Assembly (NCBI GenBank): GCA_018820275.1
Contig: JAHJOO010000066.1
Coordinates: forward strand, 1 to 64,000
DNA: 64,000 nucleotides
Origin: Alphaproteobacteria bacterium
GTDB lineage: Bacteria > Pseudomonadota > Alphaproteobacteria > Caulobacterales > Caulobacteraceae
Direction: 5' to 3'
The notes below the pieces were generated by a model. That model did not search any database. It worked only from the letters and a program-made list of their open reading frames with translations, and had not been told where the DNA came from. Below, piece after piece: positions 18,729-27,180 of the stretch. Within the stretch, counting starts at the first letter, position 1; every line of letters begins with the position of its first letter. The position numbers were made by a program, and so were the translations under genes.

Positions 18729-19861
18729 GGGGGCCGCGGCTGACCTGGCGCCAGTGGCTCGGCTGGACGGGCGTCGCCGTGGTGTTCGTTCTGACGGCGG
18801 CGGCGCTGGTGTGGCGCGGCGACATCCTGCGCGCCGGGCTGGACCCGCAGGTTCCATTCCAGACCTACGATCCGCCCCCTGCGCCGGACTACGGGCGGCG
18901 CGACGCCTGGGCGCTGTGGGAGGCCGCGGCGCCGGGCGCGGGCGACGTCCCCGTCTTCTTCGTGCATTCCACCACCTATGACGGCGGACCGCACTGGAAC
19001 GCGCCGATCGGCGAGCCGAGGGCCGACGCCTATCTGCGCCGGGTCGTCCTGCCGAACCATGCGGGGCCCTTCGCCAAGGCCGGACCCGTCAGCGCGCCCC
19101 GGTACCGCCAGGCCAGCCTATACACGCGGTTGACGCTGCGGGACGACGCGCGGGAAGCGCGCGCGTTCGCCTGGCAGGACGTCGAGGCGGCCTTCGACGC
19201 CTGGCTGGCGCGGCACCCCGAAGGCCCGCTGCTGCTGGCCGGAATGGAACAGGGCGCCGAGCTGATCGACCGGCTGGTCAAGGAGAGGGTCGCGGGGCAC
19301 CCGGACCTGGCCCGCCGCCTCGTCGCCGTCTACATGATCGACGCTGTCCTGGCCGTCGACGCGGTGCCGGCGGACGTGCCGGCCTGCGCGGTGCGCGACC
19401 AGTCGGGCTGCACCGTGGCGTTTTCGGCCATCGGCGAGGACGGGGAGGCGGGGCGGCGCCGGCTTCGTCGGGCGCTGGTCTGGGACGGGGGCCGGCTGGT
19501 CGACCTGAACGGACGCGACGCCCTGTGCGTGAACCCGATCTCGGGTGTCGCGCATGGCGGACGGACGGCGATCCGCGAGCACGCGGGCGCGACCAACGCC
19601 ACCGGGCTGGAGTGGGAGGCCCACCCGGCGCTGCAGAGCGGCCGGGTCACGGCCGAGTGCCGCGACGGCCTGCTGCGCCATTCGCAGGCGCGGGGCGAAT
19701 CCTTCCGCCGGGGCGGGTCGTGGGCGGATCGAAGAAAAGCCATGCCATACAACTTGTTCTATGGAGACATTGAGCGCGACGTTCAGGCCCGGATCGCCGC
19801 TTGGCGCGGTCAGTCGGACGTGCGTCCCTCGCGCCAGTCGAACAGCGCCTCCAGGACCTGA
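18725..19861 (+). CDS. DUF3089 family protein, alpha/beta-hydrolase-like
   Basis: This 378-aa protein has one N-terminal membrane helix (about residues 13-32) and then a periplasmic domain with VFFVHSTTYDGGPHW, the entry motif of DUF3089. The family usually carries a nucleophile elbow of the type GHSQG; here the equivalent stretch reads AGMEQGAEL, so the serine is replaced by Glu. Start GTG at 18725 overlaps the hldD stop as GTGA. The last 52 bases overlap recG tail to tail, and the final 30 residues look non-family. Function unknown; coupling to hldD suggests an envelope role. Confidence 0.75.
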   Translation: MRGPRLTWRQWLGWTGVAVVFVLTAAALVWRGDILRAGLDPQVPFQTYDPPPAPDYGRRDAWALWEAAAPGAGDVPVFFVHSTTYDGGPHWNAPIGEPRADAYLRRVVLPNHAGPFAKAGPVSAPRYRQASLYTRLTLRDDAREARAFAWQDVEAAFDAWLARHPEGPLLLAGMEQGAELIDRLVKERVAGHPDLARRLVAVYMIDAVLAVDAVPADVPACAVRDQSGCTVAFSAIGEDGEAGRRRLRRALVWDGGRLVDLNGRDALCVNPISGVAHGGRTAIREHAGATNATGLEWEAHPALQSGRVTAECRDGLLRHSQARGESFRRGGSWADRRKAMPYNLFYGDIERDVQARIAAWRGQSDVRPSRQSNSASRT

Positions 19862-21894
19862 AGCGCCCGGCCCCGGGGACTCTCCAGCTTCGGATCGCGA
19901 TTGAGGATCAGCCGGGCGTCGTCCGCGGCGACGCGCAGCAGGTCGCGGTGGCGGATCGGGTCGGCGAACCGGTAGGCGGGGAAGCCGGACTGGCGCAGGC
20001 CGATGGGGTCGCCGCCCCCGCGCAGGCGGAAGTCGGCCTCGGCGATCTCGAACCCGTCCTCGGTCGTCCGAAGAATCTCCAGCCTTTCCCGCGCCGTCTC
20101 GCCCAAACCTTGCTCGCCGCTTCCGTACAGGAGGATGCAGGAACTGGCCTTGGCCCCGCGGCCGACCCGCCCGCGCAGCTGGTGCAGCTGGGCCAGACCG
20201 AAACGATCGGCGCGCTCGATCACCATGATGGAGGCGTTGGGCACGTCCACGCCCACCTCCACGACCGTGGTCGCCACCAGCACCGGCAGGGCGCCGTTGG
20301 CGAAGCGGCGCATGACGTCCTCCCGCGCCGCGCCCGGCATCTGGCCGTGCGCGAGCCCGACCTCGAGCCCCAGCCGCGTCGACAGGTCGACGGCGCGGGC
20401 CTCGGCCGCGGCGACATCGCCGGTCTCGGATTCGGCGACGAGGGGGCAGATCCAGTAGGCCTGGGCACCGCCCGCGACGGCGCGCCCTAGGCGGGCCGCG
20501 ACCTCGTCGAGACGCTCGACCGGCAGGACGGCCGTGGTCACCGGGGTCCGCCCGGGCGGCTTCTCGTCGAGACGCGAAACCTCCAGATCGCCGAACTGGG
20601 TCAGCTCCAGGGTGCGGGGAATGGGCGTGGCCGACATGGTCAGCATGTGCACGCCGTCGCCCTTGGCCTGCAGCCGCGCGCGCTGCTCCACGCCGAAGCG
20701 GTGCTGTTCGTCGACGACGACGAGACCGAGACGGTCGAAGGCCACGGCGTCCTGGAACAGCGCATGGGTGCCGATCGCGACCTGGGCAGAGCCGTCGGCG
20801 AGCGCCGACAGGGCCGCGCGTCGCCCGCTGGTCGTGTCGCGTCCGGTGAGCAGAAGGGCGGTCAGGCCGGCGGAGGCCAGCAGGGGCGTCAGACGTTCAT
20901 GGTGCTGGCGCGCCAGGATCTCCGTCGGCGCCATCAGGGCCGACTGGAAGCCGGCCGCGGTGGCGTCGGCCATGACGAGGGCGGCGACGGCCGTCTTGCC
21001 CGAGCCCACGTCGCCCTGAAGCAGCCGGGCCATGCGGGTGCCAGAGCCGAGGTCGGCGCGGATCTCGGCCACCGCCCGGGCCTGGGCCCCGGTGAGGCGG
21101 AAGGGAAGGGCGGCCTGGAGGGCGTCCGACACCGGGCCCGGCGCGATCATGGGCGCGGGGTGGGCCAGCCGCGCCGCGCGGCGGCGCGCGAGGGCGAGCT
21201 GATGCGCCAGCAGTTCGTCGTAGGCGAGACGCTGTCGTGCGGGAGCGTCGGGTTCCAGCTCCGGCAGGGACTGCGGCGCGTGCAGCGCCTCGATCGCCTC
21301 GCGCCAGCCGGCCCAGCGGTTGCGGGCCAGCCAGGCGGGATCCTGCCACTCCGGCAGTTCGGCCGCGGCGGCCAGGGCGAGGCGGACAAGTTTGCGGATC
21401 TGCCGCGAGGTGAGCCCCTGGGTCGCCGGATAGACGGGTTCGGCGGCGGCGGGCTGGTCGTCGCCGTCGACCCGGAACACGTCGGGATGGACGATCTGGA
21501 CCTCGCCGTTGAAGCGCTCGACCTTGCCCGCCACCAGACGTGTTTCGCCCCGGGGCAGGAGCCGGTCGATCTGCTGGCCGGACCCGCCGAACCAGACGAG
21601 ATGCACGAAGCCGGTCTCGTCGGAGGCCCGCACCTTGAGCGGCACGCCCGGCTTGGCGGGCAGGATCAGGCGGTCCACGACCACGGTGAAGACGCCGATC
21701 TGGTCCTCGACCGCGTCCGCCGCGGTCATGGGACGGCGCTGGATCAGGCCCGTCGGCGCCAGCAGGACGAGGTCGCGCACCAGAGGGCCCGCGACCTTGC
21801 GCACCAGGGGCAGCACCTTCTGGCCCACGCCCCTGAGGGTGGAGACCTCGGCGAACAGGGGGAACAGAATCTCGGGCCGCATCCTTGTCAGCAT
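19810..21894 (-). CDS. recG: ATP-dependent DNA helicase RecG
   Basis: RecG remodels stalled replication forks and branched DNA. The N-terminal wedge (OB-fold) domain is followed by a superfamily 2 helicase with Walker A GDVGSGKTAVAALV, DEQHRFG, SATPIPRTLELT and the C-terminal QLRGRVGRG motif. Length of 694 aa is normal. An ATG at 21882 is an alternative start. Its 3' end overlaps the DUF3089 gene on the other strand. Confidence 0.95.
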   Translation of the reverse strand: MLTRMRPEILFPLFAEVSTLRGVGQKVLPLVRKVAGPLVRDLVLLAPTGLIQRRPMTAADAVEDQIGVFTVVVDRLILPAKPGVPLKVRASDETGFVHLVWFGGSGQQIDRLLPRGETRLVAGKVERFNGEVQIVHPDVFRVDGDDQPAAAEPVYPATQGLTSRQIRKLVRLALAAAAELPEWQDPAWLARNRWAGWREAIEALHAPQSLPELEPDAPARQRLAYDELLAHQLALARRRAARLAHPAPMIAPGPVSDALQAALPFRLTGAQARAVAEIRADLGSGTRMARLLQGDVGSGKTAVAALVMADATAAGFQSALMAPTEILARQHHERLTPLLASAGLTALLLTGRDTTSGRRAALSALADGSAQVAIGTHALFQDAVAFDRLGLVVVDEQHRFGVEQRARLQAKGDGVHMLTMSATPIPRTLELTQFGDLEVSRLDEKPPGRTPVTTAVLPVERLDEVAARLGRAVAGGAQAYWICPLVAESETGDVAAAEARAVDLSTRLGLEVGLAHGQMPGAAREDVMRRFANGALPVLVATTVVEVGVDVPNASIMVIERADRFGLAQLHQLRGRVGRGAKASSCILLYGSGEQGLGETARERLEILRTTEDGFEIAEADFRLRGGGDPIGLRQSGFPAYRFADPIRHRDLLRVAADDARLILNRDPKLESPRGRALQVLEALFDWREGRTSD

Positions 21895-21979
21895 AGGGCC
21901 GCGCCGCGGGTGGCGAAATCGGGCCGGGGCGTCTATCTGGACGGCTCAACCAGTTCAGCGAGACCGGGCAAGAATTCTT

Positions 21980-22297
21980 GTGACCGACCACGGCGTGCAT
22001 TCCGAATCCGAGCCGTCCGAGCGTCTGCGCCGGCTGACCTTTCGCGCCTGGCGGCGCGGCTTCCGCGAAGCCGACCTGGTTCTGGGGCCGTTCGTCGAGC
22101 AGGTCGGCCCCGAGCTAAGCGACGACGAGCTGACGGCGTTCGAATTGCTGCTGGATGTCGACGACGACCACGCCATCTACGCCTGGATCATCGGCAGCGC
22201 CGAGACCCCCGCGGCGCACGAGACGCCGCTGATGGCGCGCCTTCGGACCTTCATGCGCGCGTACGTGGCGGCGGCGGTGGCCGAAGGGGCCGGCTGA
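21980..22297 (+). CDS. sdhE: FAD assembly factor SdhE
   Basis: SdhE (SDHAF2 homologue) helps attach FAD to the succinate dehydrogenase flavoprotein. The family motif is clear as FRAWRRGFREADLVLGPFV, with the Arg-Gly pair and Glu needed for flavinylation. At 105 aa it is the normal size. The start is GTG at 21980. It overlaps the mfd start as TGATG; recG-sdhE-mfd neighbourhoods are common in alphaproteobacteria. Confidence 0.88.
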   Translation: MTDHGVHSESEPSERLRRLTFRAWRRGFREADLVLGPFVEQVGPELSDDELTAFELLLDVDDDHAIYAWIIGSAETPAAHETPLMARLRTFMRAYVAAAVAEGAG

Positions 22298-25200
22298 TGG
22301 ACGGATCGTCGCCGAAGGTCGAGGAGGCGGAGATCGGCGGGGCGCCGGAGGGGCTGGACGCCCTGGTGGTGGCCGACGCCGTCCGGGAGGCGGGCGGCGT
22401 CGCGCTGTTCGTCGCGCGGGATCTGTCGAGGGCGACCCAGTTCGCCCAGGCCTTCGCCTTCTTCGCGCCCGAGGTCGAAACCCTGACCTTTCCGGCCTGG
22501 GACGTGCTGCCCTATGACCGGCTGAGCCCGACCGCGGGGGTTTCCGCCGCGCGGATGGCGGCGCTGAGCCGACTCGGGCGACGCGACCCGACCGACCAGA
22601 CGCCGCTGCTGGTCGTCACCACGGTCGGCGCGGCGACCCAGAGGACGCCCGCCAGGGAGTTGACCCTGCACGCGGCGTTCGAGGCCGAGGTCGGCGACGA
22701 GGTCGACCTGGCCGAACTGGAGCGGCATTTCGCCGCCAACGGCTATGTTCGGGCCTCCACCGTGTCGGAACGGGGCGAGTTCGCGGTCCGGGGCGGGGTG
22801 GTCGACGTATTTCCCCCCGGCTTCGACGAGCCGGTCCGTCTGGACCTGTTCGGCTCTGAGCTGGAGCAGATCCGGACCTTTGACCCGGAGACGCAGAGAT
22901 CCACCGGCAAGCGCGACAGCCTGACGCTGGCGCCGGTGTCCGAGGCCCTGCTGACGCCGGAGAGCATCTCGCGCTTTCGCACGGGCTGGCTGAACCTGTT
23001 CGGCGCCGCGGGCGACGACATGATGTACGCCGCCGTCAGCGAGGGCGCGCGTCGGCAGGGGCTGGAGCACTGGCTGCCGCTGCTGCACGAGCGGCTGGAC
23101 ACCCTGTTCGACCATCTGCCGGACGCCGCGCCGGTGTTCCTGGACCCGCAGGTCGAGGCGGCCCGGGCGGAGCGGTGGGCGCTGATCGCGGACGCGTTTG
23201 AATCCCGAAAGGCCAGCAAGGACGGACCCTCGAAGTCGTCGGGCGCGTGGCGGGTTCTGCCGCCCGAGCGGCTGTATCTGCCGGAAGCCGACTGGAACGC
23301 GGCCCTCGCCGGCCGCAAGGTGCGCCGCCTGTCGCCCTTCGCCGGCCAGGGCGTGGACGCGGGCGGGCGTCTGGGCCGGACCTTCGCGGCCGAGCGGGCG
23401 CAGGACAGCGTCAACCTGTTCGAAGCGGTGGCCGGGCACGTGAAGGCGCTGCGGGCCGAGGGCCGCAAGGTGATCTTCGCCAGCTGGACCGACGGCTCGT
23501 CGGAACGGCTCGCGGCCATGCTGGGCGACCACGGCGTGCAGCCGATCGTTCCGGTGCGGGACTGGGCCGACGTCGGCAGGGCGTCGAAGGAGATGATCCT
23601 CCGGGCCGTGGTGCCGATCGACCATGGCTTCGTCGCGCCGGGGTTCGCCGTCATCAGCGAGACGGACATTCTCGGCGACCGACTGGCGCGGCCGCGACGC
23701 AAGCGGCGGGCGGCGAACTTCCTGGCCGAGGCCTCGGCCCTATCCGCCGGCGACCTCGTGGTCCACCTCGATCACGGCATCGGCCGCTACGAGGGGCTGA
23801 AGACCCTGGAGATCCAGGAGGCGCCGCACGACTGCCTGGAGCTGCTCTATGCGGGCGAGAGCAAACTGTACCTGCCCGTTGAAAATATTGACCTGTTGAC
23901 GCGGTACGGCTCTGACGCTGAGGGCGTTCAGCTGGACCGGCTGGGCGGGGCGGGCTGGCAGGCACGCAAGGCCAAGGCCAAGGCGCGCCTGCGCGAAATG
24001 GCCGAGGGGCTGATCGCCCTGGCGGCCAAGCGCGCGCTGAAGACTTCCGACGCCGTGACGCCGCCCCAAGGGCTGTTCGACGAGTTCTGCGCCCGCTTCC
24101 CCTATGAAGAGACCGACGACCAGCTGAACGCCATCGGCGACGTGCTCGAGGACCTCGGCAAGGGCATGCCCATGGACCGGCTTGTCTGCGGCGACGTCGG
24201 CTTCGGCAAGACGGAAGTGGCTCTGCGCGCGGCCTTCGTGGTGGCCCTGTCCGGCATGCAGGTGGCCGTCGTCTGTCCGACGACCCTGCTGGCGCGGCAG
24301 CATTTCAAGACCTTCTCGGAGCGGTTCGCCGGCTGGCCGGTGAAGGTGCGCCATCTGTCGCGGATGGTCACGGCGAAGGAGGCGGCGGAGACGCGCGCGG
24401 GGTTGAAGGACGGGTCGATCGAGATCGTGGTCGGCACCCATGCGGTGCTGAGCGACCAGGTCGGGTTCAAGAACCTCGGTCTGGTGATCGTCGACGAGGA
24501 GCAGCACTTCGGCGTCAAGCACAAGGAGAAGCTGAAGAGCCTGCGCGCCGACGTGCACCTGCTGACCCTGACCGCCACGCCGATCCCGCGGACGCTGCAG
24601 ATGGCGCTGTCGGGCCTGCGCGAGATGTCGATCATCGCCACGCCGCCGGTGGATCGCCTGGCGGTGCGGACCTACGTCACGCCGTCCGATCCGGTGCTGG
24701 TCCGCGAGGCGCTGCTGCGTGAGAAGTACCGCGGCGGGCAGGCCTTCTACGTCGTGCCGCGCCTCAAGGACCTCGAGAACGTCGAGCGGTTCCTGCGCGA
24801 GCAGGTGCCCGAGATCAGCTTCACCGTCGGCCACGGCCAGATGAGCCCGACCCAGCTGGAAGACGTGATGAGCGCCTTCTACGACGGGCGCTACGACGTG
24901 CTGGTCTCGACCACGATCGTCGAAAGCGGCATCGACATTCCTACCGCCAACACCTTGATCGTGCACAGAGCCGACATGTTCGGCCTGGCCCAGTTGCACC
25001 AGATCCGCGGTCGGATCGGGCGCGCCAAGGCGCGGGCCTTCGCCTATCTGACCACCGATCCGAACAAGCCCCTGAGCCTGTCGGCCGAGCGGCGGCTGCA
25101 GGTGCTGCAGTCGCTGGACAACCTGGGTGCCGGCTTCCAGCTGGCCAGCCATGACCTCGACCAGCGTGGCGGAGGCAATCTGCTGGGCGACGAGCAGTCG

Positions 25201-25755
25201 GGCCACATCCGCGAGGTCGGGGTCGAGCTGTACCAGCAGATGCTGGAGGACGCCGTCGCCAGCCTGCGGGAAGCGGGCGGTGAGGTCCAGGACCGCGGCT
25301 GGTCTCCGACCATCAACACCGGCGCTGCGGTATTGATTCCAGAGGAATACGTCCCGGACCTCAACGTGCGTCTGAGCCTCTATCGCCGCCTGTCGGACGC
25401 CGAGAAGGGCGAGGACCGCGAGGCGATTGCGGCCGAGCTGATCGACCGGTTCGGTCCGTTGCCGGACGAGGCGAAGCAGCTGCTGCGCATCGTCGGCATC
25501 AAGGCCAACTGCCGCGCGGCCTGCGTCGAGCGCATCGACGTGGGGCCCAAGGGCGCCGTGCTGACCCTGCGCGATAACCGGTTCCCGAATCCGGCCGGGC
25601 TGGTCGGGCTGATCCAGAAGAACCACGCCTTCTGGAAGCTGCGGCCCGACCAGAAGATCGTGGTCAAGGGCGACTGGCCCGATGCGGACGAGCGGCTGAA
25701 GGCGGCCGAGCGGGTGACTGCCGACCTGGCGCGGGTGGCGAAGGCGACCGGCTAG
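22297..25755 (+). CDS. mfd: Transcription-repair coupling factor Mfd
   Basis: Mfd removes RNA polymerase stalled at lesions and recruits UvrA. The N-terminal UvrB-like module holds FPAWDVLPYDRLSP, the RNA polymerase interaction domain begins at LSAGDLVVHLDHGIGRYEG in part, and the RecG-like motor has GDVGFGKTEVALRAAF, DEEQHFG and TATPIPRTLQMA, then QIRGRIGRA. Length 1152 aa is normal. The ATG overlaps the sdhE stop by one base. Confidence 0.96.
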   Translation: MDGSSPKVEEAEIGGAPEGLDALVVADAVREAGGVALFVARDLSRATQFAQAFAFFAPEVETLTFPAWDVLPYDRLSPTAGVSAARMAALSRLGRRDPTDQTPLLVVTTVGAATQRTPARELTLHAAFEAEVGDEVDLAELERHFAANGYVRASTVSERGEFAVRGGVVDVFPPGFDEPVRLDLFGSELEQIRTFDPETQRSTGKRDSLTLAPVSEALLTPESISRFRTGWLNLFGAAGDDMMYAAVSEGARRQGLEHWLPLLHERLDTLFDHLPDAAPVFLDPQVEAARAERWALIADAFESRKASKDGPSKSSGAWRVLPPERLYLPEADWNAALAGRKVRRLSPFAGQGVDAGGRLGRTFAAERAQDSVNLFEAVAGHVKALRAEGRKVIFASWTDGSSERLAAMLGDHGVQPIVPVRDWADVGRASKEMILRAVVPIDHGFVAPGFAVISETDILGDRLARPRRKRRAANFLAEASALSAGDLVVHLDHGIGRYEGLKTLEIQEAPHDCLELLYAGESKLYLPVENIDLLTRYGSDAEGVQLDRLGGAGWQARKAKAKARLREMAEGLIALAAKRALKTSDAVTPPQGLFDEFCARFPYEETDDQLNAIGDVLEDLGKGMPMDRLVCGDVGFGKTEVALRAAFVVALSGMQVAVVCPTTLLARQHFKTFSERFAGWPVKVRHLSRMVTAKEAAETRAGLKDGSIEIVVGTHAVLSDQVGFKNLGLVIVDEEQHFGVKHKEKLKSLRADVHLLTLTATPIPRTLQMALSGLREMSIIATPPVDRLAVRTYVTPSDPVLVREALLREKYRGGQAFYVVPRLKDLENVERFLREQVPEISFTVGHGQMSPTQLEDVMSAFYDGRYDVLVSTTIVESGIDIPTANTLIVHRADMFGLAQLHQIRGRIGRAKARAFAYLTTDPNKPLSLSAERRLQVLQSLDNLGAGFQLASHDLDQRGGGNLLGDEQSGHIREVGVELYQQMLEDAVASLREAGGEVQDRGWSPTINTGAAVLIPEEYVPDLNVRLSLYRRLSDAEKGEDREAIAAELIDRFGPLPDEAKQLLRIVGIKANCRAACVERIDVGPKGAVLTLRDNRFPNPAGLVGLIQKNHAFWKLRPDQKIVVKGDWPDADERLKAAERVTADLARVAKATG

Positions 25756-26507
25756 ACGCAGCCGTCTTCCGGGCTCGGGTCGCGCTTGTCGAAACGTGCG
25801 TCCGACCACGCCGTCCAGCGGGCGCGCAGCTCGTCGAACGACGCGTCGTCGAGGCCGTAGGTGGTCAGCGTCAGCTGGGTGCCGCCGCGCGGCCATGTGT
25901 CGTTGGGCGGCCGGCCCATGGCCAGCAGCAGGCCGTCGCCCCATTCGCGCACGGTCAGACCGACCTGATGACGACCCAGGTGCCAGACCTCGCCGGACAC
26001 GCGGTCTCCGGTCGGCAGGGTCGCCGTCCACGGCTCGCCGACGGCAGGGACCTCCGTCAGGCCCAAGGCGGCGGCGCCGTTCAACGCCTCGGACTTCGGC
26101 TCGCCCCCGAAATAGAGGGTGCGGCGGGTCTGGCCGAGATGGCGCGTCATCATGAAGCGCAGCTGTTCGGTGAAGGCGATCCAGCCCTCGGTCATGTCCT
26201 CGAACACGCCTGTCCAGTCGTCGCCCGCGGCGGGGGCCGAGCGGATAAGCCGGACGATCGAGTGGTCGCCCCGGTCCTCGACCTCATAGCGATCGGGCAC
26301 GCCCTCGAAATCCAGCACGCGGCGCGCATCGTCGGCGCGGCCATACTGGAAGAAGATGAAGTCGACCTCGCCCGACAGGGTGTCGGCGTCCCAGCCGAAC
26401 CACTGCATGATCTGGTCCTTGTCGCGCAGCGCAGCCCAGACGGCGTCGGCGGGGGCGGGGACGGTGACTTCCACGAGGACGCGGTCCTGCATCGGCTTGT
26501 CAGTCAT
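25752..26507 (-). CDS. SRPBCC (AHSA1-type) domain protein
   Basis: Residues 1 to about 150 form an AHSA1/START-like domain, recognisable from VEVTVPAPADAVWAALRDKD and DKIMQWFGWD-type residues after it. The C-terminal 100 residues are an extension with no family I can name. Such proteins, when paired with an ArsR regulator, are usually of unknown ligand. The start lies three bases after the ArsR stop; the 3' end overlaps mfd by four bases tail to tail. Confidence 0.82.
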   Translation of the reverse strand: MTDKPMQDRVLVEVTVPAPADAVWAALRDKDQIMQWFGWDADTLSGEVDFIFFQYGRADDARRVLDFEGVPDRYEVEDRGDHSIVRLIRSAPAAGDDWTGVFEDMTEGWIAFTEQLRFMMTRHLGQTRRTLYFGGEPKSEALNGAAALGLTEVPAVGEPWTATLPTGDRVSGEVWHLGRHQVGLTVREWGDGLLLAMGRPPNDTWPRGGTQLTLTTYGLDDASFDELRARWTAWSDARFDKRDPSPEDGCV

Positions 26508-26510
26508 GGC

Positions 26511-27110
26511 TCAGTTCCTGGTCGGAGGGGATTTGGTGGCGACGGCCGGATGGGCGACGGCGGTGAGACGGTAACGCCGGCCCGCGGGGGCCGAATGTTC
26601 GCGGGCGAGATCGGCCACGGCGGCGGCGACCTGTTCCGAGAAGCGGTCGAAGTCCGCGGGCGTGGCGAAGCAGAGGTCGGCCTCGACGGTCAGGGTCAGC
26701 AGGCGCGCGCCCTCGCTCTCGGCCGCCTGCCTCATCCGGGCCACGTCGCGCACCATGGCGGAAGCCGTGCCGATCAGGTGATCCGCGGCGTGGCGGTCCT
26801 GGGCGGTCACCGCCGCGGGATCGGGGGCGGACTGGAGCAGGGCGGGATCGAGCAGCAGATTGGGCGCGGCGATGAACAGGCGTTCGACGAAACCGCGCTT
26901 CCGGCGCTCGCCCGCCGGCTGGACCAAACCGGCGGCTTCGAGGGCCCGGAGGTGATGGCCGATGCGCTGGCGCGGCATGTCGAGGCGTTCTGCGAGGCCG
27001 GCGGCGGAGGCGGGCTCGACCAGACTGGCGAGGATGCGCCGCCGGATCGGCGCGAGGGCGAGGCGGGCCACGTCCAGATCGTCGAGCAGGGCTGTCGGGC
27101 GCGATGCCAT
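26511..27110 (-). CDS. ArsR-type winged-helix transcriptional regulator
   Basis: This 199-aa protein has an N-terminal winged helix: LALAPIRRRILASLVEPASA, then a recognition region RQRIGHHLRALEAAGLV. A C-terminal half of about 100 residues has no named motif and may bind a ligand or dimerise. I chose the ATG at 27110, since the family begins there and upstream is the operator region. It probably represses itself and the SRPBCC gene through the palindromes at 27118-27152. Confidence 0.85.
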   Translation of the reverse strand: MASRPTALLDDLDVARLALAPIRRRILASLVEPASAAGLAERLDMPRQRIGHHLRALEAAGLVQPAGERRKRGFVERLFIAAPNLLLDPALLQSAPDPAAVTAQDRHAADHLIGTASAMVRDVARMRQAAESEGARLLTLTVEADLCFATPADFDRFSEQVAAAVADLAREHSAPAGRRYRLTAVAHPAVATKSPPTRN

Positions 27111-27117
27111 GACGCCG

Positions 27118-27152
27118 TTGTCAATTAGACAGAAACGAATGTCAAATTGACA
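27118..27152 (-). promoter_or_regulatory. Two tandem 13-bp operators before the ArsR gene
   Basis: The site at 27140-27152 is a perfect palindrome, TGTCAA-A-TTGACA. The site at 27119-27131, TGTCAA-T-TAGACA, differs at one base. Their centres are 21 bases apart, two helical turns, so two dimers would bind the same DNA face. They lie 9 to 42 bases upstream of the start and stand out as an A/T-rich patch in very GC-rich DNA. Confidence 0.75.
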
Positions 27153-27180
27153 AGGCGGGTCCGCAGGGGAGGGGGCGCGC

